A stretch of DNA of 64,000 bases, taken from contig NC_014640.1 in the NCBI RefSeq assembly GCF_000165835.1, positions 4,898,001 to 4,962,000 of the forward strand, in the 5' to 3' direction. The translations under genes were made by a program, and so were the position numbers. Position 1 is the stretch's first letter, and every line of letters begins with the position of its first letter. The notes under the pieces are model-generated. The model made no database searches. It worked only from the letters and a program-made list of their open reading frames with translations, and was not told where the DNA came from. Of this stretch, positions 26,462 through 34,907 are shown piece after piece. Source of the stretch: Achromobacter xylosoxidans A8 (GTDB lineage Bacteria > Pseudomonadota > Gammaproteobacteria > Burkholderiales > Burkholderiaceae_B).

Positions 26462-27316
26462 ATGCGCCTTGATGACTCGCGCGAAAGCGACAATGTGGAA
26501 GACCGCCGTTCCAGCGGCCCACGCATCGGCGGCCGCGGCACCATCGGCATAGGCACGATCGTGCTGGCCCTGGTCGCCATGTATTTCGGCGTGGATCCCA
26601 GCGTGGTCCTGCAGATGGCCGAAGGCCCGCCCGCGCAGCAACAACAGGGGCCGGCCACGCGTCCGCCCGCCAACGATCCGCAGGCCATCTTCGTCTCGAA
26701 GGTGCTGGGCGAAACCGAAGACACCTGGAGCGCCATCTTCCAGAAGGACCTGAACCGCCAGTACGTGGCGCCCAAGCTGGTGCTGTTCCGCGGCGCCACG
26801 CCCACGGCCTGCGGCACCGGCCAGTCGGCCATGGGTCCGTTCTACTGTCCGGGCGACAGCAAGGTGTACATCGACCTGGCCTTCTTCGACGAATTGCAGA
26901 ACCGCTTCAAGGCGCCGGGCGATTTTGCCCAGGCCTATGTGATCGCCCATGAGGTCGGACATCATGTCCAGCACCTGCTCGGCATCTCGGACCAGGTAGA
27001 CAACCTGCGCCGCCGCAATCCGTCCCAGGCCAATGCCTTGTCGGTGCGCATGGAATTGCAGGCCGACTGCTTCGCGGGCTTGTGGGCGCAACGCGCCAAC
27101 GCGGCGCGCAACATCCTGGAAAGCGGCGACGTGGAAGAGGCGCTGGGCGCCGCCACCGCGATCGGCGACGACCGCCTGCAGAAGCAAAGCCAGGGCTATG
27201 CGGTGCCCGATTCCTTCACCCACGGATCGTCGGCGCAGCGCGTGCGCTGGTTCAAGCGCGGCCTGGAGAGCGGCAGCATCAAGCAATGCGACACGTTCGG
27301 CGCCACCTCGCTGTAG
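26462..27316 (+). CDS. ypfJ: YpfJ-type neutral zinc metallopeptidase
   Basis: 284 residues. N-terminal charged segment MRLDDSRESDNVEDRR, one membrane helix (IGIGTIVLALVAMYFG), then the peptidase domain with HEVGHHVQ (zinc ligands and catalytic Glu, near residue 163) and MELQADCFAGLWA (third ligand). Length and order match the KPN_02809/YpfJ family. Likely inner-membrane anchored, facing the periplasm. GGAGA precedes the ATG. Confidence 0.92.
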   Translation: MRLDDSRESDNVEDRRSSGPRIGGRGTIGIGTIVLALVAMYFGVDPSVVLQMAEGPPAQQQQGPATRPPANDPQAIFVSKVLGETEDTWSAIFQKDLNRQYVAPKLVLFRGATPTACGTGQSAMGPFYCPGDSKVYIDLAFFDELQNRFKAPGDFAQAYVIAHEVGHHVQHLLGISDQVDNLRRRNPSQANALSVRMELQADCFAGLWAQRANAARNILESGDVEEALGAATAIGDDRLQKQSQGYAVPDSFTHGSSAQRVRWFKRGLESGSIKQCDTFGATSL

Positions 27317-27337
27317 ACGCGTGAGCGCCTGCCGCCG

Positions 27338-27390
27338 CGCCGCCTCTTGAGCTGTACATCCATACAGCAAAAAGAGCGGCGCGGTCTTCA
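27338..27390. other. Long imperfect hairpin enclosing the LexA-like box
   Basis: CCGCGCCGC(C)TCTT and AAGAGCGGCGCGG pair over 13 bp with one bulge; the loop contains the LexA-like palindrome. As RNA from the ypfJ side it could act as terminator-like structure, though only short A/T runs border it. Confidence 0.5.
27352..27367. promoter_or_regulatory. LexA (SOS) box
   Basis: CTGTACATCCATACAG fits CTG-N10-CAG with an AT-rich alternating centre, close to the proteobacterial SOS consensus TACTGTATATATATACAGTA. It lies 131 bp before the gene at 27499 and after ypfJ. A TAAGAT hexamer at 27396 could be the -10 element downstream. Confidence 0.65.
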
Positions 27391-27498
27391 TCTTGTAAGA
27401 TGACGCCCCCTCGCAGTGTTGCGTGTGCGCCCGCCGCCGCGCGGCGCATGCCAGGCGCGCTTCCGGCGCGCGCATTTCCAAGACCCTAGATCAGTTCC

Positions 27499-28035
27499 AT
27501 GGCCAACAAGTTCGAACCGTTAATCACCGTTGATGAGGTGCAAGAGATTCTTGCCGAACCCAAGGAAACCGTAAAACCGATCGCCTGGGTGCCGAAACCC
27601 GCCGCCAGCAATCTCCAGTGGCTGGAATTCGCCTGTGCCTGCCGGGTCAAGGGCGACGTGCGCGAAGACGTGATCTTCCGCGCGATCTATCGCGGCGCGC
27701 GCACGGCCGTGCACGGCCAGGCCACCATCTTCCTGGCCGAGGCGTTCTGTGCCAGCCTCTTCGTGGGCCCGCACCGCGTGTTCGGCGTGGACACCGACGA
27801 CTCCTTCCACACCAGCCTGGTGGGCGAAGGCCGGCCGCAGTACCGCAAGCCGCTTGCGGACCGCAGCCATGAACACATCTGGGTGGACGAAGGCGAAGGC
27901 TATGCCGAACCCATCGTGCCCGCCCTGCAGAATATCGGCGCGCTGATGCAGTACTTCCTGCCGCGGGCGAACCTGACGCTGACCGGCGGATTCGCGCATC
28001 CCCTCAAAGGCCGCCAAATCGAACTGATCCTATGA
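27499..28035 (+). CDS. Hypothetical protein, first gene of SOS-box operon
   Basis: 178 residues, no signal or membrane helix. Contains ASNLQWLEFACACRVKGDVRED and a metal-like cluster of His and Asp (VFGVDTDDSFHTS, DRSHEHIWVDEGEGY), ending GGFAHPLKGRQIELIL. Family not recognised. Its stop overlaps the next start by 4 bp, so the two proteins are made together and may be partners. The LexA-like box upstream suggests induction on DNA damage. Confidence 0.75.
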   Translation: MANKFEPLITVDEVQEILAEPKETVKPIAWVPKPAASNLQWLEFACACRVKGDVREDVIFRAIYRGARTAVHGQATIFLAEAFCASLFVGPHRVFGVDTDDSFHTSLVGEGRPQYRKPLADRSHEHIWVDEGEGYAEPIVPALQNIGALMQYFLPRANLTLTGGFAHPLKGRQIELIL

Positions 28036-28796
28036 GCACTTTCCTGGAAGCCTCCGGCTGGACCGTCCTGCCGGCGGGCGAACACGCCATCCGCGCCATA
28101 TCGCCCATGACGCTGGGCCTGGACGGACAGCACGCGGCCTTCTTCATCGCGCATCCCGACGAGTCCACGTTCTACCTGACCGACGCCTGTGAGACCTCGA
28201 TGCACGCGTCCAGCTACGGCATCGACCTGGCGGCCAAGCGCATCGACATCCTGAACGAAACCCCGGGCGTCAGCCTGGCGCATTTCGACCGCGACGGCGC
28301 CATCGTCGCGTCCGGCCCCAATGCGCAGTTGCAGGAAGCCCTGTGGGATGCGGTCAAGCTGGCGATGGCGCTGTCGTTCCAATGCGCCAAGTGGATGCCC
28401 AAGTTCAGCCAGCTGCGCTTCCGCGCGCAAGTCGGGCGGGCGCTGGCGGCAGGCGTGGGCGCGAACCGCATGGTCAAGGGCGCGCGAGCCAAGGGCAGCA
28501 GCGGCCACACGGCGGATTTCGCCTTCGCCGTGCGCGCAGCCAGCAGCACCGCGCTGACGTACATCGAGCCCATCGCCCTGAAGGCCGGCAAGAAAATGGA
28601 TTGGACGCAGGTCTACCAGACCCACGGCAAGATGTCGGACGTGAAGATGGCGGACGCGCGCAACTCGCGCATGGTCATCCTGGAGGACGGCGCCTCGGCC
28701 GAGGAGTTCAAGAAGGCGGTGACCATCCTGGAACAGTCGGCGAGCGTGCAGACGCTGGCCAAGACGCGCGATTGGCGGGAAGTCTTTTCCGGCTAG
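28032..28796 (+). CDS. DUF1828/DUF1829-type protein
   Basis: 254 residues. The N-terminal half has the DUF1828 pattern (YLTDACETSMHASSYG, a D-x-C-E-T motif near residue 55), the C-terminal half resembles DUF1829 (a TADFAFAVRAAS segment and ARNSRMVILEDG). Proteins of this type occur on phages and islands; their role is unknown. Coupled to 27499-28035 by ATGA overlap under a LexA-like box. Confidence 0.7.
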   Translation: MSTFLEASGWTVLPAGEHAIRAISPMTLGLDGQHAAFFIAHPDESTFYLTDACETSMHASSYGIDLAAKRIDILNETPGVSLAHFDRDGAIVASGPNAQLQEALWDAVKLAMALSFQCAKWMPKFSQLRFRAQVGRALAAGVGANRMVKGARAKGSSGHTADFAFAVRAASSTALTYIEPIALKAGKKMDWTQVYQTHGKMSDVKMADARNSRMVILEDGASAEEFKKAVTILEQSASVQTLAKTRDWREVFSG

Positions 28797-28803
28797 GCCA
28801 GCG

Positions 28804-29076
28804 TCAGGCTGGCATGTTGGTCAGGCCGTCGACGATTTCGCGGCCATGCAGGATGGCTGCATGCACCGCTTCGCGCGGACTGTAGACAAAACCGCCCTCG
28901 GCAAAGCGCGGGACCGGATATTCGTCGCCGCCTTCGAGCACGGCGCCTGCCTGGACCACCATCACTGACGCGATAAATACGGGGCCGCTGGATTGCGCCT
29001 GAACCTCGGCGTCTGCGCCCCGGGACACTTTGGCCGTCAGCCGGTATCCCTTGTAGATCAAATTGTTCTGATGCAC
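28804..29076 (-). CDS. Small conserved hypothetical protein
   Basis: 90 residues from a GTG start: HQNNLIYKGYRLTAKVSRG, then FIASVMVVQAGAVLEGGDEYPVPRF and AVHAAILHGREIVDGL. The GTG has GAGGG eight bases upstream; ATG codons at 29106, 29121 and 29166 in frame have none. The shape (short beta-rich domain with a C-terminal helix) matches small stress-type proteins of Burkholderiales, but I cannot name the family. It converges on the SOS-box operon. 29077-29367 shows no gene. Confidence 0.6.
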   Translation of the reverse strand: MHQNNLIYKGYRLTAKVSRGADAEVQAQSSGPVFIASVMVVQAGAVLEGGDEYPVPRFAEGGFVYSPREAVHAAILHGREIVDGLTNMPA

Positions 29077-29367
29077 TTCGGATGCCCTCTTTGTGCGACC
29101 CAGCATACCCTGGCTGTCCATGACAGTTCGGATATGTTTTGTAACGCGCGCAGAAAATAGAAACACTGTTGCATCGCACGAATTGTGTCCCCATTTTTTG
29201 GAGACACCGCACAGGGAACCTGCCAGGCGCGCATGGCAAGGCCTGATGCGGCTTGCGGCGCGACGCGGAGCGCTATTCCATCACCTCTACGCACCGACTC
29301 CCGGGGATTTCCCTAGATCTGTTGCATATGCACACTTTGCCGCAAGCCGACGCCGGTCGCGCCGCGG

Positions 29368-30117
29368 CTACGCGGCAACATGCCGGTCGCGCTGCGCGGC
29401 GCCTGCGGCGGACTGGTCATCGGTTGGGCCGAAGAAGGCAGGAAACTGCTTTTCGCCCTTTTTCGAGACGCTCAGCGCGCGCGAATCCAGGTCCTTGCTG
29501 ATCCAGCCGCGGCGCGTCAGCGCATCCAGCAGGGCCGCGCCCAAAGCGCCGCCGAGGTGCGAACGGCGTTCGCTCCAATCCAGGCAGGAACACGCGAAGC
29601 GCCGCCGGCGTTGGCGCGCCTGCGCCACGTCCACGCCGATCTGCGCCAGCGCCGCCTCGCCCAAGGGAGTCAACATGTAGTCGCGCCCGTCCGCCGCCAG
29701 CCACTGGCGCGACAGCATGGCGTCGTGGATGCGCACGGCCAGCGTGCCCGCCATGTGGTCGTAGCAGGTGCGCGCTTCGCGCAGCGCGGAAGGGGTATTC
29801 GGCTTGAACGGCACCCGTTCGGCGCCCGCTACCACCAGCAGGGCCTCCAGCGCATGCCCGACCTCGCTGTTCGCCAGGCGGTAATAGCGATGCTTGCCCT
29901 GCACGGCCATTTCCACCAGGCCCCGCTCCCGCAGGCGTTGGAAATGGCTGCTGGCCGTAGAGGCGCCGATGTCAGCGGCGGCGGCCAGTTCGGTCGCCGT
30001 GCGGGCGCGGCCATCCAGCAGCACGCACAGCATGCGCGCGCGCGCCGGATCGGCGATGGCGCCCGCCACGGCGGAAAGACTGGCGTCGGCGAACTCGGAT
30101 TCCATGATTCGGCTCAT
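29368..30117 (-). CDS. ArsR-family winged-helix regulator
   Basis: 249 residues. N-terminal ArsR domain with IADPARARMLCVLLDGRA, TELAAAADIGASTASSHFQRLRE and a beta-wing GKHRYYRL. The extra C-terminal domain contains ACSCLDWSERRSHLGG, whose cysteines and histidine recall metal or redox sensing; this longer ArsR type commonly regulates an adjoining transporter. Divergent from an MFS gene across a 73-bp gap with an inverted repeat. Confidence 0.88.
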   Translation of the reverse strand: MSRIMESEFADASLSAVAGAIADPARARMLCVLLDGRARTATELAAAADIGASTASSHFQRLRERGLVEMAVQGKHRYYRLANSEVGHALEALLVVAGAERVPFKPNTPSALREARTCYDHMAGTLAVRIHDAMLSRQWLAADGRDYMLTPLGEAALAQIGVDVAQARQRRRRFACSCLDWSERRSHLGGALGAALLDALTRRGWISKDLDSRALSVSKKGEKQFPAFFGPTDDQSAAGAAQRDRHVAA

Positions 30118-30124
30118 ACCAAAG

Positions 30125-30165
30125 TGTTGTGTGCAATCTCAAGCATACTGCGACTCAACACAACA
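30125..30165. promoter_or_regulatory. Inverted repeat between arsR-type and MFS genes
   Basis: TGTTGTGT (30125-30132) and ACACAACA (30158-30165) are exact complements with 25 bases between. Their place in the shared promoter region suggests the ArsR-type operator. Confidence 0.5.
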
Positions 30166-30190
30166 GGACAGCCGGCTCCGCCGGACATTC

Positions 30191-31459
30191 ATGCGCGCAC
30201 CCCCGAAATTCTTTGGCTGGACGGTTCTTTACGCCACCTTCGCGCTGGCGGTCTTCGGCTGGGGCGTCGGCTTCTACGGCCCGCCCGTGTTCCTGCACGC
30301 GGTGGCGCAGCGCACCGGCTGGGGCGTAGCGCTGGTGTCGGGCGCCGTCACGCTGCACTTTCTTTGCGGCACCTTGGTGGTCGCCAATCTGCCGCGACTG
30401 TACCGGCACTGCGGCGTGCCCGCGGTAACGCTGAGCGGCGCCGTGCTGCTCGCGCTGGGCGTGGGCGGCTGGGCCACGGCCGCGCAACCCTGGCAGTTGT
30501 ATGCCTCCGCGCTGTTCTCGGGCATGGGCTGGGTGACGCTGGGCGCCGCCGCCGTCAACGCGCTGATCTCGCCCTGGTTCGTGCGCCAACGGCCTGCCGC
30601 GCTAGGCATGGCCTACAACGGCGCCAGCGTCGGCGGCATCGTCTTTTCGCCCTTGTGGGTCTACCTGATCAGCCAGGCAGGATTCGCCCAGGCGGCCTTG
30701 TGGGTCGGCGTGACGATGGTGGCGGTGATTGCCGTGCTCGCGCGCAAGGTTTTTGCCGTTACGCCGCAGCAGCTCGGGCAGGATCCGGACGGCGCCGCGG
30801 AGCCCCCCCAGGCGCCAGCGGCGGCCATGAACGCCGCAACGCCTGCGCCGGTGGCGGACCTGTGGCGCAACCGGCCCTTTCTTACTTTGGCCGCCGGCAT
30901 GTCATTGGGCCTGTTCGCCCAGATCGGCCTGATCGCGCATCTGCTTTCCCTGCTGGCGCCGCTGCTGGGCGCGCAAACCGCCGGCCTGGCCATGGGACTG
31001 GCGACGGCCGCGGCCATCGGCGGGCGCACGCTGGTGGGATGGTTGATGCCCGCCGGCGCAGACCGGCGCAAAGTGGCTTGCGTGGCTTACGCCATCCAGA
31101 TCGCCGGTTCGCTGGTCCTGATGCTGGCCGCTGAACACGCCTGGGCCATCTGGCTGGGCGTGTTGCTGTTCGGCTCGGGCATAGGAAACGCGACCTCGCT
31201 GCCGCCGCTGATCGCGCAAACCGAATTCGCCCGCGAGGACACGCAGCGCGTGGTGCCGCTGATCGTCGCCATGTCGCAAGGCGCCTATGCCTTCGCGCCG
31301 GCGCTGTTCGGCCTGCTGCGGGCATGGTCGGAACAGGCCGGACAGCCGCTGCTCTGGTTCCTGGCCTTGGCAGCCAGCCTGCAGGCCGCCGCCATCGTCA
31401 GTTTTTCCCTGGGGCGGACTACTCCAGCCCGCCGCGGCGGGCAACCAGCCCGGCCATGA
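30191..31459 (+). CDS. MFS transporter
   Basis: 422 residues, 12 predicted membrane helices with a central cytoplasmic loop rich in Ala and Pro (residues 200-220). GAAAVNALISPWFVRQRPAALGMAYNG (TM4-5 loop) matches the oxalate/formate and monocarboxylate branch. Divergent from an ArsR-type regulator that likely controls it. The 3' end overlaps the convergent PaiB-like gene by 41 bp. Confidence 0.9.
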   Translation: MRAPPKFFGWTVLYATFALAVFGWGVGFYGPPVFLHAVAQRTGWGVALVSGAVTLHFLCGTLVVANLPRLYRHCGVPAVTLSGAVLLALGVGGWATAAQPWQLYASALFSGMGWVTLGAAAVNALISPWFVRQRPAALGMAYNGASVGGIVFSPLWVYLISQAGFAQAALWVGVTMVAVIAVLARKVFAVTPQQLGQDPDGAAEPPQAPAAAMNAATPAPVADLWRNRPFLTLAAGMSLGLFAQIGLIAHLLSLLAPLLGAQTAGLAMGLATAAAIGGRTLVGWLMPAGADRRKVACVAYAIQIAGSLVLMLAAEHAWAIWLGVLLFGSGIGNATSLPPLIAQTEFAREDTQRVVPLIVAMSQGAYAFAPALFGLLRAWSEQAGQPLLWFLALAASLQAAAIVSFSLGRTTPARRGGQPARP

Positions 31460-32051
31460 CGGCATCGCCGTTTTCGCCCGCCAGGCCTTCCGCCACGCCG
31501 CGCCGGTCGGCAACCGTGCGGTTCTGGCTGACCTTCCATTTGCCTTCGATGCGCGTGATGGGAATCTCCACGCCCACGATGGCGCGCATCTGCGCCGCGA
31601 TGAAATCTTCCGGCGCGTCGGCCACGCGCCAAGGCTGCGCGCGCGCTTTTTCCTGGCTGTCGGTCAGCGCATCGAGCTGCGCACGCAGCCAGGCCGGATC
31701 GTCCTGGATCACCGGCGTGCCCCACACATGCACGGCGACGAAATTCCACGTAGGCACGACCTTGTGCGTCTCGGCCTTGGTCGGATACCAGGACGGCGTG
31801 ACGTAGGCCTGCGGCCCATGGAAAACGGCCAGGCATTCCCGCCCCGACGCCAGGTCGGCAAGCTGCGGATTGGCGCGGGCCACATGCAGGCGCAGCACGC
31901 CATGCGGCCCCTCGGGATACAGCAGACAGGGGATGTGGTTCGCCATCAGCCCGCCCTCCCCGCTGGTCGTGAGCACCGCAAGGGGATGGGCGCGGATGAA
32001 ATCATGCTGGACTTCGAGCGAGTCTTCGCGAAAGGCGGACGGCAGGTACAT
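31419..32051 (-). CDS. FMN-binding negative regulator, PaiB-like
   Basis: 210 residues. MYLPSAFRED at the start, HPLAVLTTSGEGGLMANHIP, the AYVTPSWYPTK motif and VPTWNFVAVHVWG are diagnostic of the PaiB/FMN-binding split-barrel family. In Bacillus PaiB affects protease and sporulation genes; in proteobacteria the role is unproven. The ATG at 32051 is supported by the family N-terminus. Followed upstream (same strand) by a GNAT acetyltransferase, as in the Bacillus paiAB pair. Confidence 0.9.
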   Translation of the reverse strand: MYLPSAFREDSLEVQHDFIRAHPLAVLTTSGEGGLMANHIPCLLYPEGPHGVLRLHVARANPQLADLASGRECLAVFHGPQAYVTPSWYPTKAETHKVVPTWNFVAVHVWGTPVIQDDPAWLRAQLDALTDSQEKARAQPWRVADAPEDFIAAQMRAIVGVEIPITRIEGKWKVSQNRTVADRRGVAEGLAGENGDAVMAGLVARRGGLE

Positions 32052-32146
32052 GGCGGATTCGGCGGTTGCGGGTAAAACGACAACATACCGCCATCGTGGC
32101 TCCATTTCCAGGACCAGCCAGGGTCCATTTCATGGAGCCAGAGGCG

Positions 32147-32635
32147 TCACGCCGGCAACCGCTTTTCCAGCAGGATGGTGGTGAAGCCGCTGTCCCATTC
32201 TTCATCAGGATAGGTGTCGATTTCGGCGTAGCCGTGCTTCCCATAGAACCGGCGGCTGCGCTGGTTGAAGGAGTCGGTCTCCAGCCGCGCGCGTCCAAAT
32301 CTCGCGTCGCGGATGGCCGCTTCCATCCAGGCCAGCAAGGCGCCGCCAACGCCCCGGCCTTGCCTTGCGGGGTGCACATGCAAGGCCCAGATGAAGTCGT
32401 TCTCCCAATCCGCCATGCCCGCCGGCACGCCGTCCATCTCGCACACCATGAAGAGGTTTCCCCGCGCGCGCACGTACTCGGCCGTCTTGCCGCTGGCGCG
32501 GAACTGCCGGTCCCTTTCCGCCGTCATCTCAGGCATCCACGTGCCTTCGTAGGTGCGCATCAACAAGTCTTCCAGCCAGGCTGCGTCCTCAGGCCGGGCC
32601 GGCCTGATCAAGAATTTCTGTTGTTGGTCCGTCAT
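32147..32635 (-). CDS. GNAT-family N-acetyltransferase
   Basis: 162 residues with the GNAT fold: FIWALHVHPARQGRGVGGALLAW holds the acetyl-CoA P-loop (Q-G-R-G-V-G), then RLETDSFNQRSRRFYGKHGY. It lies 95 bp upstream of the PaiB-like gene and probably shares its transcript, an arrangement like paiA-paiB where PaiA acetylates polyamines. The substrate here is not proven. Confidence 0.88.
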   Translation of the reverse strand: MTDQQQKFLIRPARPEDAAWLEDLLMRTYEGTWMPEMTAERDRQFRASGKTAEYVRARGNLFMVCEMDGVPAGMADWENDFIWALHVHPARQGRGVGGALLAWMEAAIRDARFGRARLETDSFNQRSRRFYGKHGYAEIDTYPDEEWDSGFTTILLEKRLPA

Positions 32636-32687
32636 GCGCGGCAGTGTAGCAATGCCCGCCGTGGCCTCGAAGCAGATGCGCGCGCGG

Positions 32688-32882
32688 CTATCGTCGCACG
32701 CGTTCGTATGCCTGGTTCATGCGGTCCCGCGCCCCGGTTTCGTTGGCGTAGGCGCGGTCGTAGGTGTCCAGGCAATCCTGTGTGGGATTCGGCCACTTGA
32801 TCGCGGCGATCGCGGCGGTGAGCTCGTCGCGGGACCGCTGCCAATCCTTGACGGCGGCATACCACTGCTTGGCGGTGTCCAT
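32688..32882 (-). CDS. Small helical hypothetical protein
   Basis: 64 residues, all helical and charged (DELTAAIAAIKWPNPTQDCLD, AYANETGARDRMNQAYERVRR). GGGAGA six bases before the ATG supports it. No family recognised. The gap to 33154 (271 bp) shows no gene. Confidence 0.65.
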   Translation of the reverse strand: MDTAKQWYAAVKDWQRSRDELTAAIAAIKWPNPTQDCLDTYDRAYANETGARDRMNQAYERVRR

Positions 32883-33153
32883 AGTTGTCTCCCTATGTGC
32901 ACTCGTCCATCGTAGTCCCGCTGCGGCTTCTTGCGGCGGCTATTACGGCCTACCCGGAATGGCGCTTCCGCTTGCCAAAAACAGCATCCGGTTTTCCCAA
33001 AATGGAATTCTGCTTTCCGGCGGAACAAGAGTTTCATGCCGCCTGTAGCGCTAAAGCCGGATCGGAATGGAGCAATAATTGGCCCGCCCCCGGCGCGCGT
33101 GCGGCCCTTTCCGCCCGCCGCGCCGGGCATCACTTTCAGGAAAAGAGAAGAAC

Positions 33154-33849
33154 ATGAAGATCCGCCTCGCTCTGGCCGCCTGCTGTGCGGCGATCGGCCT
33201 TGCCGGCTGCACCAACCTGCCCAAGCCGCAGAACTACTCCACCTCTCTGGGCGAAAACCAAAGCCGCCTCAAGCAGGATCCCGACTGGAGCGCCGGCATG
33301 GTCTGGGTGCGGCCCGGCCCGCCCATCGCCAGCCAGTATCAGAAAAAGCTCATCCTGGAACCGGTGCAATACATTCAAGGCGACCGGCCGGACGAACTGG
33401 ACATGAAGGGCGACAGCGCCATGCGCGAGCGCGCGCTGGCCTACTTGAACGAGGCGCTCCGGCGCGAGTTCGAACAAGCCGGCTATCAACTGCTGACTCG
33501 GCCCACGCCGCACGCGCTGCGCCTGAGCGCCGCCATCACCGGCACGTTCCGCAACGAACGCGACCCCAGGATGATGGAATACATCCCCATCGGCTTCGTG
33601 ATCGGCCAGACCGTCAAGGCGGCCGGCTACCGCGACCAGTCCGCGCGCCTGCTGCTCGAAGCCGCCTTGCGCGACGCCAATACCAACGAGTTGCTCATCA
33701 CCTCGCTGGGCACCGTCACGGGCGGCAATCTGCCCGCGGACCGCAAGCCCACCGCGGACGACGTGCGCAGCGCCATCGACGACTGGGCGCTCCACGCACG
33801 CGAACAGTTCGACCGCATCTGGCTGGAAGACCGGCCGGAAGCCGGCTAG
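33154..33849 (+). CDS. DUF3313 lipoprotein
   Basis: 231 residues. Signal MKIRLALAACCAAIGLAGC with lipobox LAGC. The mature protein has QKLILEPVQYI near residue 66, a helix ALAYLNEALRREFEQAGYQL, ALRLSAAITGTF, and an amphipathic end; this is the DUF3313 outline (a periplasmic alpha-beta domain). Secreted outer-membrane lipoprotein of unknown role. The frame is open to 33079 but the ATG at 33154 gives the signal peptide. Confidence 0.85.
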   Translation: MKIRLALAACCAAIGLAGCTNLPKPQNYSTSLGENQSRLKQDPDWSAGMVWVRPGPPIASQYQKKLILEPVQYIQGDRPDELDMKGDSAMRERALAYLNEALRREFEQAGYQLLTRPTPHALRLSAAITGTFRNERDPRMMEYIPIGFVIGQTVKAAGYRDQSARLLLEAALRDANTNELLITSLGTVTGGNLPADRKPTADDVRSAIDDWALHAREQFDRIWLEDRPEAG

Positions 33850-34049
33850 CGCCTGCGTCCATGCCAAGGGAGCGTCCTGTCAGAGTTGACAGGCCCTGAT
33901 CCTGCAGGGCGGAACATAAGAGGCTGGAGCGGGTCGAATCCATCGTTTTTTCACCTGAAAATCACGATGTGATGAATATTGACGTCAACCCTCACTTACC
34001 CAGCGCCACGGCTAATGCTACTGTTCCGCCTGTGCAAGGAGTACATGCA

Positions 34050-34217
34050 ATGGATCAGAAAACCAAGCCCTGGGCTTTTCCCAAGCCGCATCCGGAAAAT
34101 ACCCCGCGGGGCGAACGCAACAAACAGGAGTTCGACGCTCCCGCCCAAGACCCCAAACCCGCGGCCAAACCCCGCGCCAAGAAGGAGACGCCGGCCGCCA
34201 GCCGGGCTCGCACATGA
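34050..34217 (+). CDS. Small basic hypothetical protein
   Basis: 55 residues, Lys/Pro/Ala-rich and presumably disordered (MDQKTKPWAFPKPHPENTPR..., KPAAKPRAKKETPAA). AAGGAG at 34036-34041 gives a clear start. Its stop overlaps the ATG of the YiiX-type gene (ATGA at 34214). No family known. Confidence 0.65.
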   Translation: MDQKTKPWAFPKPHPENTPRGERNKQEFDAPAQDPKPAAKPRAKKETPAASRART

Positions 34218-34831
34218 GCCCGGCGCCGTGGGCGCGCGCCGCCACCGCGGCCGTACTGTCCGCGCTTTCCCTGGCCGCAGCCGCAACCGCCGATGTCCAG
34301 ACGGGCGACCTGGTATTCCAGCAATCCCGCTCTGCGCAAAGCCTGGCCATCCAGCAGGCCACGCATTCGCCATACAGCCACATGGGCATGATCGTCATGC
34401 GCCAGGGCGCCCCCTATGTGCTGGAAGCCGCGGCCAGCGTCAGCTACACGCCGCTCGAACAATGGGCCGCGCAAGGCGAACGCGGCCACTACGTGATCAA
34501 GCGCCTGCGCGACGATGCGCGGCTCACGCCTGCCGCGCGGACGCAGCTGGCAAACGCCGGCGCCGCGTTCGTGGGCAAGCCTTACGACCTGGTGTTTGCC
34601 TGGTCGGACGACAGGATCTACTGCTCGGAATTGGTCTGGAAGGTTTACCAGCGCGCGCTGGGCGTGTAAATCGGGGCGCTCGCGCCGCTCAAGCGCTTCG
34701 ACCTTTCATCCCCGGCGGTGCGCGCCAAGATGCAGGAGCGCTACGGACGGGACATCCCCTGGGATGAACCCATCATTTCGCCTGCCGCCATGTTCGATTC
34801 CTCCCTGCTCCGGACGGTGGCCGAACGCTAG
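34214..34831 (+). pseudogene. YiiX/YebB-family papain-like hydrolase interrupted by a stop codon
   Basis: Signal peptide (residues 1-26), then an NlpC/P60-like core: TGDLVFQQSRSAQSLAIQ, SPYSHMGMIV (His) and YCSELVWKVYQ (Cys). After GV at residue 151 the frame meets TAA (34667-34669), but the same frame continues without a break for 53 codons with family-like sequence (IGALAPLKRFDLSSPAVRAK, ERYGRDIPWDEPIISP) to a TAG at 34829. One base change, for instance from AAA or CAA, explains it. The truncated product keeps both catalytic-type residues, so residual activity is possible. Confidence 0.75.
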
Positions 34832-34907
34832 CGGCGCAGGCGGAACGACTGCGCAAGCTGCGCTAGCATTCGGCATCGACAAGGCGCAGCCGCGCGGAGA
34901 ACTGGCA

